Of a DNA stretch of 6,474 nucleotides, positions 1 through 5,838 are shown piece after piece. Origin of the DNA: Pseudomonas sp. PGPPP3 (GTDB lineage: Bacteria; Pseudomonadota; Gammaproteobacteria; Pseudomonadales; Pseudomonadaceae). Made by a program: the position numbers and the translations under genes. Numbering within the stretch: the stretch's first letter is position 1; each line of letters starts with the position of its first letter. Under the pieces are notes generated by a model. The model saw only the letters and a list, made by a program, of their open reading frames with translations, was not told the origin of the DNA and ran no database searches. The stretch is from contig NKIE01000162.1 of assembly GCA_002256055.1 (NCBI GenBank), forward strand, positions 1 to 6,474, in the 5' to 3' direction.

Positions 1-749
1 AGGGTGTCGAGGTAGAGCGGTTTGAGGCAGGCCACATCGATCACCTCCACCGACACCCCGCGGTGATCAAGCTGGGCAGCGGCCTGCAGGGTTTCATGCA
101 CGCTGCCGCCCCAACTAATCAGGGTTATGTCCTGGCCCTCACGCAGGGTGAAGCAGCTGTCCAGCGGCAAGCGCCGGCCGTCATCGACCACCACCTGAGG
201 ATTCATCCGATACAAACGCGTGGGTTCGAGAAAGATCACTGGGTCCGGGTCATCAATCGCCGCCAGCAGCAAGCCGTAGGCACGGGCCGGCGACGAGGGC
301 ACCAGCACCCGCAGTCCAGGAATATGGGCAAACAGCGCTTCGGTGCTTTCGCTGTGATGCTCCGGCGCGCGAATTCCGGCGCCCATCGGGCTGCGCACCA
401 CCAGCGGACAACTGAGGCGCCCACGGGTACGGTTGCGCAAGCGGCTCGCGTGGGACACCAGGTGTTCCATGGCGGCATAGATAAAGCCGAGGAACTGGAT
501 TTCCATGACCGGCTTCAGGCCCTGGGCCGCCATGCCCACCGAGACGCCGGCAATCATTGCCTCGGCCAGAGGCGTATCCAGCACGCGCTTGAAACCGAAG
601 CGCTCACGCAGGCCTTGGGTGGCACGGAAAACTCCACCGTTGACGCCGATGTCCTCGCCGAGCATGACCACGTTGTCGTCCTCAACCATGGCCCGGTGCA
701 GGGCCAGGTTGACCGCTTCCAGCAGGGTGATTTTCTTCTGCTCAGTCAT
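1..749 (-). CDS. pdhB: 2-oxo acid dehydrogenase E1 component, beta subunit (partial, C-terminus missing)
   Basis: This is the beta half of a thiamine-diphosphate-dependent E1 heterotetramer, which oxidatively decarboxylates a 2-oxo acid and acylates the lipoyl group of E2 in the cytoplasm. I translated it by hand from ATG at 749; 249 codons stay open to the window edge, against about 325-350 for the family, so the C-terminal domain is cut off. Visible family motifs are an LGEDIG stretch (residues 30-35), DTPLAE (58-63, Glu63 being the expected cofactor-activating glutamate), RNRTRGR (105-111) and EHHSES (130-135) with the active-site histidine region. GGAGG lies 8 bases before the start, and the start overlaps the stop of the alpha gene by 8 bases (ATGACTGA), so the two are probably translated in fixed ratio. 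The sequence separates E1 beta from other families well, but not pyruvate from branched-chain 2-oxo acids as substrate. The E2 gene is expected just beyond position 1. Confidence 0.93.
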   Translation of the reverse strand, partial: MTEQKKITLLEAVNLALHRAMVEDDNVVMLGEDIGVNGGVFRATQGLRERFGFKRVLDTPLAEAMIAGVSVGMAAQGLKPVMEIQFLGFIYAAMEHLVSHASRLRNRTRGRLSCPLVVRSPMGAGIRAPEHHSESTEALFAHIPGLRVLVPSSPARAYGLLLAAIDDPDPVIFLEPTRLYRMNPQVVVDDGRRLPLDSCFTLREGQDITLISWGGSVHETLQAAAQLDHRGVSVEVIDVACLKPLYLDT

Positions 750-1839
750 GACGGCTGCCTCCGTTCAACTGGCGTGCAGCGCGGGCCTGCAACAGCTCAC
801 GCTGATCGGCTAAAGCGGCGGGCCACTGGGAGTAGACAAAGTCCATGACCGACTCAACCGGCTGCTGGCCGATCGATTCATAGGCCAGCACCGCAGCCTG
901 CAACTGCGCCTGGCAGTCGGCTATCAGCGCTTGCTCACGCGTTTCGTCCCACTGCCCCTGGGCCACCAGATAGGCCTGCAGGCGCTTGATCGGCTCTTCC
1001 TGCCAAGCCTGTTTAACCTCTTCAGCGGGCCGGTAACGGGTCGCATCGTCGGCGGTGGTGTGATCGCCGAGGCGATAGCTCAGGCACTCCAGTAACACCG
1101 GGCCCTTACCGTGACGGGCACGCTCCAGAGCCTGGCCAAAGCGCTCATAGACCGCCACCACATCGTTGCCATCGACCTGCTCGCCAGCAAAGCCGGCGCC
1201 GATGGCCTTCTGCGCCAGGGTCGGCGCGCCGCACTGGATACGCCGCGGCACGGAGATGGCCCACTGGTTGTTATTGACCACAAACACCACCGGCAACTGC
1301 CAGGCGCCAGCGACATTCAGGGCTTCGAGAAAGTCGCCCTTACTGGTGGCACCATCGCCACAGGTGGTGACAGCCACCCGATGCTGACCACGGATCTTGA
1401 ACGCGCTGGCAACGCCGCAGGCATGCAGGGCCTGAGTGGCAATCGGTACGCACAAGGGGAAGTCTTCGGCGACCGCCGGATCGGCGTAGGCGCTGCCGCG
1501 CTCATCGCCACCCCAGTACAGGAGGATTTCCTCCATGCGTACGCCGCGCAGCAGCTGCAAACCGGTGTCGCGGTAATAGGGCACCAGCACATCCTCGGAC
1601 TGCATCAGGCTGCCGAGGGCGACGCCGATGGCCTCCTGACCGAGGCACGGCGCGTAGGTGCCGATGCGCCCGGTGCGCTGCAAGGCCACGGTCTTAAGGT
1701 CGAACAGACGGGTCAGTTGCATCTGCCGGTAGAGCCGGGTGAGCAGAGCAAAATCGCTGGCCCAGGCGGGCAATGGCTGGATGGGTTGACCGGCAGGATC
1801 AAGGTAACGGGTATACGGCAGGTCGATCTTATTAGGCAT
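742..1839 (-). CDS. pdhA: 2-oxo acid dehydrogenase E1 component, alpha subunit
   Basis: This is the thiamine-diphosphate-binding alpha subunit of the same E1 enzyme. The 365-residue length is normal for the alpha2beta2-type family. The cofactor motif is visible as GDG at 161-163 followed by NNN at 189-191. The loop YRLGDHTTADD (255-265) corresponds to the loop that carries regulatory serines in mitochondrial homologues; here threonines occupy those places. Earlier landmarks are GTYAPCLGQEA (60-70) and YYRD (88-91). I chose ATG at 1839 because GAGGA sits 8 bases upstream; in-frame starts further up (ATG at 1854, GTG at 1857) have no visible ribosome site. It follows ldh by 91 bases and overlaps the beta gene by 8. 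Databases usually call such proteins pyruvate dehydrogenase, but the leucine dehydrogenase neighbour makes branched-chain 2-oxo acids a serious alternative (inference). The family is certain, the substrate is not. Confidence 0.95.
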   Translation of the reverse strand: MPNKIDLPYTRYLDPAGQPIQPLPAWASDFALLTRLYRQMQLTRLFDLKTVALQRTGRIGTYAPCLGQEAIGVALGSLMQSEDVLVPYYRDTGLQLLRGVRMEEILLYWGGDERGSAYADPAVAEDFPLCVPIATQALHACGVASAFKIRGQHRVAVTTCGDGATSKGDFLEALNVAGAWQLPVVFVVNNNQWAISVPRRIQCGAPTLAQKAIGAGFAGEQVDGNDVVAVYERFGQALERARHGKGPVLLECLSYRLGDHTTADDATRYRPAEEVKQAWQEEPIKRLQAYLVAQGQWDETREQALIADCQAQLQAAVLAYESIGQQPVESVMDFVYSQWPAALADQRELLQARAARQLNGGSRHD

Positions 1840-1930
1840 TGCGGCGTTCCTCATCACGCTGGATAAGCGCGTTGGTATTACCCCGCTGCTTGTGGCGGCG
1901 GGATTGAACCCACTCGATGGCGGTAACCAT
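1832..1930 (-). CDS. Possible 32-residue small protein between ldh and the E1 alpha gene
   Basis: An ATG follows the ldh stop codon with no gap (TAAATG). It opens 32 codons ending in a TAA that overlaps the E1 alpha start by 8 bases (ATGCCTAA). The product begins MVTAIEWVQSRRHKQRG and ends QRDEERRNA: strongly charged, rich in arginine and glutamine, with no membrane segment and no motif I recognise. About two thirds of its codons end in G or C, as expected of coding DNA here. Against it, there is no Shine-Dalgarno site near its ATG, so it would depend on reinitiation by ribosomes leaving ldh, and a 99-base frame can stay open by chance in GC-rich DNA. It may be a leader that couples ldh translation to the E1 genes rather than a functional protein. 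Confidence 0.35.
   Translation of the reverse strand: MVTAIEWVQSRRHKQRGNTNALIQRDEERRNA
1848..1852 (-). promoter_or_regulatory. Ribosome binding site of the E1 alpha gene
   Basis: GAGGA read on the minus strand ends 8 bases before ATG at 1839. It decides the start: the two upstream in-frame start codons lack such a site, and one of them overlaps it. The site lies inside the possible 32-codon ORF, so ribosomes translating that ORF would pass over it. Confidence 0.65.
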
Positions 1931-2953
1931 TTAGCGGGGATAAAGCAAAGCTTCCGCCTGCTGGGTGGCCACCCGCGCTGGCGAACGATTTTGCGCCTGG
2001 GCCTGGGCGTAGATGTCGGTCAGGCGCTGGCCAATGCGCGAGAGATGGGCGGTAATCGCTGGCAACTCGGCCCCCTGATGCTGCAAGGCGACGTAGATCA
2101 AGCCGCCGGAATTGATCACGTAATCGGGCGCGTAAAGAATCCCCCGAGCCTCCAGCAACTCGGCCACCTCGGGGCTGGCTAACTGGTTGTTGGCCGCACC
2201 GGCCACCACCGCGCAGTGCAGATGAGCAACCGTGGCCTGATTGAGCACGCCACCCAGGCCACAGGGAACGAAGATATCGCAGGGCGTGGCAGCCAATGCT
2301 TCATGACGAACCGCCTGAGCGCCCAATTGCTCGACCGCCAGCACTACCCGGCCAGGGTCCAGGTCGCTGACCAGCAACTCGGCACCGGCCGCCGCCAATT
2401 GCTCGGCCAGGCTATAACCCACTTGCCCGAGGCCCTGCACGGCGATGCGCAAGCCCTGCAGGTCATCGCTACCCAGGCGCGCCATAGCGCTGGCGCGAAT
2501 GCCGGCAAACACGCCCATGGCGGTGTGCGGCGAAGGGTCACCGGCGCTGCGGGTGCTGGTGACGTGCTGGGTGTACTGGGCGATGCAGTCCATGTCCTCG
2601 GACTTGGTGCCGCTGTCCACCGCGGTGATATAGCGACCATTGAGGGTTTCGATAAAACGTCCGAAGGCTTCGAACAAAGCACCGCGATTGGGCACATGGG
2701 CCGGGCGCAGGATCACCGCCTTGCCACCGCCGAAGGGTAAGCCGGCCAGCGCTGCCTTGTAACTCATGCTCTGGGCCAGGCGCGCAGCATCGGCCACTGC
2801 ACTGCGGGTATCGCTATAGGTGAGGTAACGGCAGCCACCCAAGGCCGGACCGAGCCGGGTTGAATGCATGGCAATGATGGCCTGCAGACCCGTGGCCGGA
2901 TCCTGGGTGACGTGCAGCGACTCGAGACGGGTTGCCTCCATGATGCCGAACAT
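1931..2953 (-). CDS. ldh: Leucine dehydrogenase (Glu/Leu/Phe/Val dehydrogenase family)
   Basis: This enzyme carries out NAD-dependent oxidative deamination of leucine and related branched-chain amino acids to 2-oxo acids plus ammonia, in the cytoplasm. Its 340 residues suit leucine dehydrogenases (about 340-370) and are too short for glutamate dehydrogenase. The N-terminal domain carries GPALGGCR (35-42), substrate lysine Lys66 in MSYKAALAG, catalytic Lys78 in LPFGGGKA (72-79) and the catalytic aspartate Asp113 in AVDSGT. The Rossmann domain follows with GLGQVG (174-179) and Asp197 at the end of strand two, which favours NAD over NADP; then GAANNQL (252-258) and DYVINSGG (277-284). The start at 2953 is supported by AGGGGG 7 bases upstream; Met5 has no such site. 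It is first in the operon with the E1 genes and has its own upstream gap of 81 bases with a candidate -10 box. Valine or phenylalanine as main substrate cannot be excluded. Confidence 0.93.
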   Translation of the reverse strand: MFGIMEATRLESLHVTQDPATGLQAIIAMHSTRLGPALGGCRYLTYSDTRSAVADAARLAQSMSYKAALAGLPFGGGKAVILRPAHVPNRGALFEAFGRFIETLNGRYITAVDSGTKSEDMDCIAQYTQHVTSTRSAGDPSPHTAMGVFAGIRASAMARLGSDDLQGLRIAVQGLGQVGYSLAEQLAAAGAELLVSDLDPGRVVLAVEQLGAQAVRHEALAATPCDIFVPCGLGGVLNQATVAHLHCAVVAGAANNQLASPEVAELLEARGILYAPDYVINSGGLIYVALQHQGAELPAITAHLSRIGQRLTDIYAQAQAQNRSPARVATQQAEALLYPR

Positions 2954-2981
2954 AATGCAGCCCCCTGCGGTAGTTACAGGG

Positions 2982-2987
2982 AGTATA
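2982..2987 (-). promoter_or_regulatory. Candidate -10 box of the ldh-E1 operon
   Basis: TATACT on the minus strand matches the sigma-70 -10 consensus at five of six bases and would start transcription about 20 bases before the ldh ATG. No good -35 hexamer is seen at the proper distance (CTCGCG stands there), so if real this promoter probably needs an activator. Two GGCGCC palindromes, at 2991-2996 and 3010-3015, flank the expected -35 region. Confidence 0.4.
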
Positions 2988-3016
2988 GGCGGCGCCCCGT
3001 CACCCGCGAGGCGCCA

Positions 3017-3030
3017 TGACCGAAGGGTCA
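3017..3030 (-). terminator. Small hairpin after the exported-protein gene, weak terminator candidate
   Basis: TGACC and GGTCA form a 5-bp stem with a 4-base loop a few bases after the stop of the minus-strand gene ending at 3035. No run of T follows, so it may not stop transcription well; some read-through into ldh is possible. Confidence 0.2.
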
Positions 3031-3034
3031 GCTA

Positions 3035-3835
3035 TTAGCGCGCGGCCTCGACCCGCTCGCCTGCCGAAAGACCGGCGACGATCTTGTCGCTGTAACGCAC
3101 CACGACGAAAGGCACCGATTTTTCCTTGTAGTGCAGCAAGGACTTCTCGATGTAATTCCAGGTGGTAGTCACCTGCTTGAGTCGCGCACTGATCAGCGGC
3201 TGACCGGCGAAGCGCTGATCGAGCGCCTGTAATTGCTGACGGAACTGCGCCGCCAGAAGGTCCACGCTCTGTTCCAGATCACGCGCGCTGTCGTAGATCG
3301 CCGAGCCACCATCAAGGCTGGCAGACTCGCGCACATAGCCGGCGGCAATTCGCTGCATCAGGATCGCCTGCTCCTGCAACGGATCGCTGGCCTGCCCCTG
3401 GCGCGCCAACTTGTCGAGCAGGTCGGCATAGCCTGCCGTCAGAGCACTGGTACTGGCCGATAGATCATTCTGAGTATGCAAGTCGACATAGCCCTGACTG
3501 ATGATCTCGTTGGACTCGGCCAACTCACGCAGGCGCCGCGCTTCAGCCTGCACGCCGGCCACTTCGGCATCCAGCCCCAGACCGGCACTCAACTCATCCA
3601 TCTGCTCGACCTGTAGGGCAAAGCTGCTGGCCGCCGTATTCAGTTGCTGGGCCACCGCGCTAGCCCCTTCCTCAATACTCAGCAGGTGAAACAGCGTCTG
3701 CAACTGATACGCACCGAGACGTTGAGCATTCAGGTTAGCCAGCAAACTCGCAGTTTCAGCAGCCTGCACAGGCGACTGCAACAACCCCGCGCACAGACCC
3801 GCGACCACTACACAACGGCGAAACGATAGATTCAT
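3035..3835 (-). CDS. Exported helix-rich protein of unknown function
   Basis: I do not recognise a named family. The 266-residue product begins with a clear Sec signal peptide: MNLSFRR, a hydrophobic core (residues 8-19) and a likely signal peptidase I site after VQA at 23-25. There is no lipobox cysteine, and the mature part has no cysteine at all. The mature chain is rich in Ala, Leu, Gln and Glu with repeated heptad-like patterns, suggesting a periplasmic helical bundle. It lacks a second membrane segment. The C-terminal part (TTWNYIEKSLL, then VPFVVVRYSDKI) is the most distinctive segment. A loose likeness of its first helices to the PilJ/NarX-type sensor domain is possible but too weak to call. 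I chose ATG at 3835 because GGAGGG lies 8 bases before it and the signal peptide follows at once; a longer start at 3874 adds 13 residues with no support. It is divergent from the SirB1-type gene and separated from ldh by 81 bases. Confidence 0.85.
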   Translation of the reverse strand: MNLSFRRCVVVAGLCAGLLQSPVQAAETASLLANLNAQRLGAYQLQTLFHLLSIEEGASAVAQQLNTAASSFALQVEQMDELSAGLGLDAEVAGVQAEARRLRELAESNEIISQGYVDLHTQNDLSASTSALTAGYADLLDKLARQGQASDPLQEQAILMQRIAAGYVRESASLDGGSAIYDSARDLEQSVDLLAAQFRQQLQALDQRFAGQPLISARLKQVTTTWNYIEKSLLHYKEKSVPFVVVRYSDKIVAGLSAGERVEAAR

Positions 3836-3843
3836 CAGAGGTG

Positions 3844-3850
3844 CCCTCCA
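3844..3850 (-). promoter_or_regulatory. Ribosome binding site of the exported-protein gene
   Basis: TGGAGGG on the minus strand lies 8 bases before ATG at 3835. It fixes the start at the signal peptide and excludes the longer reading from 3874, which would place this site inside the coding region. Confidence 0.7.
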
Positions 3851-3944
3851 GGCGCGCAATAAAACTGGCACCACGCTGTCACCCGCGACCCAACCGTGGA
3901 ACTGGACGAAGGTTAGGTCAACGACTAAAAGCTAATAAGCCCGC
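3851..3944. promoter_or_regulatory. Divergent promoter region between the exported-protein and SirB1-type genes
   Basis: This gap must contain promoters for both outward-facing genes. No box is strong. For the plus gene, TGGACG (3903-3908) and TAAAAG (3926-3931) sit 17 bases apart, each matching four of six consensus bases. For the minus gene, GTGACA (3877-3882) is followed after only 15 bases by TATTGC (3856-3861). GGCACC at 3867-3872 is the inverted copy of GGTGCC at 3840-3845, which could be an operator or chance. Confidence 0.3.
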
Positions 3945-3948
3945 GGAG
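3945..3948 (+). promoter_or_regulatory. Ribosome binding site of the SirB1-type gene
   Basis: GGAG ends 6 bases before ATG at 3955. This selects the internal methionine and rules out the long reading from 3841, whose 38 extra residues are arginine-rich and lie over the divergent promoter region. Confidence 0.65.
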
Positions 3949-3954
3949 ACCAGC

Positions 3955-4755
3955 ATGAGCCCACGCCAAGCCTGTCTGAACTGCCTGAACCGTGATGCAC
4001 CGGCACTGCTGGAGGCGGCGCTGTGGATGGCCGTCGAGCATGATCAACAGCTGCAACCCGCCGAGGTACTGCAACGCTTCAATGACCTGCAGCAACAGGT
4101 CAGCTGCGGCCTGTCCTGCCTGCCGGCCAGCGAACTGGCCCAGCCGCTGGTGCGCCGCCTGTTGACGCTGGGCTTTCACGCCGATCTGGAGTTGCTGCCG
4201 CGCCCAGCCAGCGCCCTACTGCATCAGGTCTTGCAGCAGCGCCGGGGCCAGCCCCTGGCACTGGCGGTGATTGCCCTAGAGCTGGGCAAACGCTTGGACA
4301 TCCCCCTGACCGGAGTCAACTTCCCCGGTCATTTTCTCCTGCGGGTTCCCGGCGCCGATCATCTGCTGGACCCCGGCAGCGGCCGCCGTCTGTACCCGCG
4401 TGACTGTCGTGAACTGCTGCTGCGCAATGGCCAACCGGGCGAGCTGCGCGCCGAACACCTGCAACCCTGTGACGCCACCACCCTGCTGCAATGCCTGGCG
4501 CGCACCCTGCGCCAGTTACACCTGCATGCCGAGGATTATCTGGCCGCCCTCAAGGATGCCGAACGAGTGCTGCAACTGGGCCCGCCCCAGGCTGAAGACC
4601 ACTTGGCCCGTGGTGAAATCTACGATTATCTGGACTGCCCCCAGGGCGCCCGCTTCGACCTGCAGCAGGCCTTGCTGCTCAGCAACGACGCCCTACAAAG
4701 CCTGCAACTCAGCCAGCGCCTGCGCCAGCTACAACAAACCCATCCGCTGCATTAA
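3955..4755 (+). CDS. SirB1-family protein (transglutaminase-like fold with TPR-like C-terminus)
   Basis: The product is 266 residues, close to the roughly 270 usual for SirB1 proteins, whose biochemical role is not established. The family core is visible as RFNDL (41-45), QRRGQPLALAV (95-105), then GVNFPGHFLLR (120-130) and LLDPGSG (137-143). His126 and Asp139 take the places of the histidine and aspartate of a transglutaminase triad. The place of the cysteine holds leucine or alanine (101-102); as far as I know SirB1 relatives also lack it, so a peptidase or transglutaminase activity should not be assumed. From about residue 165 to 250 the chain is helical with a TPR-like pattern (AEDYLAALKDAERVLQL, then ARGEIYDYLD), suggesting protein binding. 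It has no signal peptide, so it is probably cytoplasmic. It stands alone: divergent promoter upstream, hairpin terminator just after its stop. Confidence 0.85.
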   Translation: MSPRQACLNCLNRDAPALLEAALWMAVEHDQQLQPAEVLQRFNDLQQQVSCGLSCLPASELAQPLVRRLLTLGFHADLELLPRPASALLHQVLQQRRGQPLALAVIALELGKRLDIPLTGVNFPGHFLLRVPGADHLLDPGSGRRLYPRDCRELLLRNGQPGELRAEHLQPCDATTLLQCLARTLRQLHLHAEDYLAALKDAERVLQLGPPQAEDHLARGEIYDYLDCPQGARFDLQQALLLSNDALQSLQLSQRLRQLQQTHPLH

Positions 4756-4761
4756 GCAGAA

Positions 4762-4794
4762 ACGACAAGGCCGGCAATATGCCGGCCTTGTCGT
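4762..4794. terminator. Perfect 14-bp hairpin, bidirectional terminator between convergent genes
   Basis: ACGACAAGGCCGGC (4762-4775) pairs perfectly with 4781-4794 around the 5-base loop AATAT. It sits 6 bases after the stop of the SirB1-type gene and 15 bases after the stop of the converging SDR gene. On the minus strand the stem is followed by TTCTGCTT, a fair U-rich tail; on the plus strand the tail (CATGCT) is poor. It should therefore work best for the SDR transcript and may act more weakly for the other. Confidence 0.85.
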
Positions 4795-4809
4795 CATGCT
4801 CAGGAAGAA

Positions 4810-5721
4810 TCAGCCCGCATACTTCTGCAGGTTGGCCATCATTTCCTTCATCGCTTCGATGTTGTCCTTCGGATGGGCCGCGCCCTCAAAGTCGCAGATC
4901 TGTTGCCAGTGAGCCGCCACGTCTTCGGCATCGAAACCGGCCTTGGGGTCGAAACCGGCACCCAGGCTGCGCTCCCAGCGTACCTTACCAATCCAGCCAC
5001 CACCGACTTCGAACAGCCCGGAGGTTTCCTCACAGCCGGCGCTGCCCAAGTACACCACCAGCGGGCTGATCAGCTCGGGCTTGAGCTGCTCGAACACCTG
5101 CGGCGGGATCAGGCCTTCGGTCATCCGCGTGGCACCGGTGGGGGCGATGGCGTTGACCAGGATGTTGTTCTTGCGCCCTTCGATGGCCAGGGTGCGCGTC
5201 AGGCCATAAAGGCCGAGCTTGGCCATGCCGTAGTTGCTCTGACCGAAGTTGCCGTAGATGCCCGAGGTAGAGGCGGTGAAGATCACCCGGCCAAAATTTT
5301 GCTCGCGCAGGTGTGGCCAGGCGGCACGGGTAACCTTGTAGGCGCCCTCGACATGGACCTTGTAGACCAGCTCCCAGTCAGCGTCTTCCATCTTGTGGAA
5401 GGTTTTGTCGCGCAGGATGCCGGCGTTGTTCACCACCACATCGACACGGCCGAAGCTGTCGAGGGCGTTCTGCACGATCTTGTCGCCGTCGGTCACCGAG
5501 TCATGGTTGGCCACCGCGGTGCCACCGGCTGCACGAATTTCCTCTACCACCTTGTCGGCGGCCGAGGCATTGGCGCCTTCGCCGTGAGTGCTGCCGCCCA
5601 GGTCGTTGACCACCACTTTAGCGCCATGTTTGGCGAACAGCAGGGCATGGGCACGGCCCAAACCGCCACCGGCACCGGTGACAATCACGACTTGGTCGTC
5701 AAAGCGAATGGGATTGCTCAT
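4810..5721 (-). CDS. Short-chain dehydrogenase, probable (3R)-hydroxyacyl-CoA dehydrogenase type
   Basis: This is an NAD(P)-dependent oxidoreductase of the SDR superfamily, 303 residues, longer than the usual 250. The cofactor site is TGAGGGLG (15-22). Asp40 in VVVNDLGG at the end of strand two favours NAD. Further motifs are NNAG (98-101) and the catalytic set Ser151, Tyr164, Lys168 in YGMAK. GILRDKTFHKM after NNAG, APTGATRMTEGLIP after the active site, and the extra C-terminal segment (about 245-303, with GFDAEDVAAHW) resemble the dehydrogenase part of peroxisomal multifunctional enzyme 2. This suggests a 3-hydroxyacyl-CoA or similar acyl-CoA-linked substrate. No hydratase (MaoC) domain is fused and none lies next to it here. 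GGAG lies 8 bases before ATG at 5721. It is separated from the upstream gene by 117 bases containing two inverted repeats and ends at a strong hairpin. The SDR assignment is certain, the substrate is inferred. Confidence 0.93.
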   Translation of the reverse strand: MSNPIRFDDQVVIVTGAGGGLGRAHALLFAKHGAKVVVNDLGGSTHGEGANASAADKVVEEIRAAGGTAVANHDSVTDGDKIVQNALDSFGRVDVVVNNAGILRDKTFHKMEDADWELVYKVHVEGAYKVTRAAWPHLREQNFGRVIFTASTSGIYGNFGQSNYGMAKLGLYGLTRTLAIEGRKNNILVNAIAPTGATRMTEGLIPPQVFEQLKPELISPLVVYLGSAGCEETSGLFEVGGGWIGKVRWERSLGAGFDPKAGFDAEDVAAHWQQICDFEGAAHPKDNIEAMKEMMANLQKYAG

Positions 5722-5724
5722 GCA

Positions 5725-5756
5725 TCAGGCTCCAGACAAGGAAGGTTGAAGCCTGA
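5725..5756. promoter_or_regulatory. Inverted repeat overlapping the SDR ribosome binding site
   Basis: TCAGGCT (5725-5731) and AGCCTGA (5750-5756) form a perfect 7-base inverted repeat with 18 bases between. The arm near the gene covers part of the GGAG site of the SDR gene. It could be a regulator's binding site or an mRNA hairpin that limits ribosome access. I recognise no specific operator consensus. Confidence 0.3.
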
Positions 5757-5760
5757 GTGT

Positions 5761-5796
5761 CGGCCACTGGCGCCGTCACCACAACAACCGTGGCCG
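5761..5796 (-). terminator. Long-loop inverted repeat after the DUF1569 gene, weak terminator candidate
   Basis: CGGCCAC (5761-5767) and GTGGCCG (5790-5796) are perfect inverted copies around a 22-base loop, about 40 bases after the stop of the DUF1569-type gene. The loop is long and no T run follows, so termination is uncertain; read-through into the SDR gene remains possible. Confidence 0.2.
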
Positions 5797-5838
5797 GCGC
5801 TGAATACTGGCCAATAAGGCAGCCGGATAAATCTGCGG

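Noticed and set aside
63..848. Plus-strand open frame of 261 codons opposite E1 beta
   Set aside because: The minus strand encodes clear E1 beta motifs; the plus frame gives a His/Arg/Gln-rich chain without domain character and crosses the alpha/beta junction.
1840..1857. Longer E1 alpha start at ATG 1854 or GTG 1857
   Set aside because: No ribosome site precedes them, whereas GAGGA precedes the ATG at 1839 at good spacing.
1111..1866. Plus-strand open frame of 251 codons opposite E1 alpha
   Set aside because: Antisense shadow of a well-supported gene, with no recognisable motif.
2216..2740. Plus-strand open frame of 174 codons opposite ldh
   Set aside because: Antisense shadow of a well-supported gene, with no recognisable motif.
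3836..3874. 13-residue N-terminal extension of the exported protein
   Set aside because: It would bury the GGAGGG ribosome site inside the gene and place extra residues before an otherwise complete signal peptide.
3841..3954. 38-residue N-terminal extension of the SirB1-type protein
   Set aside because: It is Arg/Pro-rich, runs over the divergent gene's ribosome site and promoter region, and the internal ATG at 3955 has the proper GGAG site.
4873..5817. Plus-strand open frame of 314 codons opposite the SDR gene
   Set aside because: It is a mirror of the SDR coding strand, whose high GC third positions suppress stops on the other strand. Its translation resembles no family, while the minus strand has complete SDR motifs.
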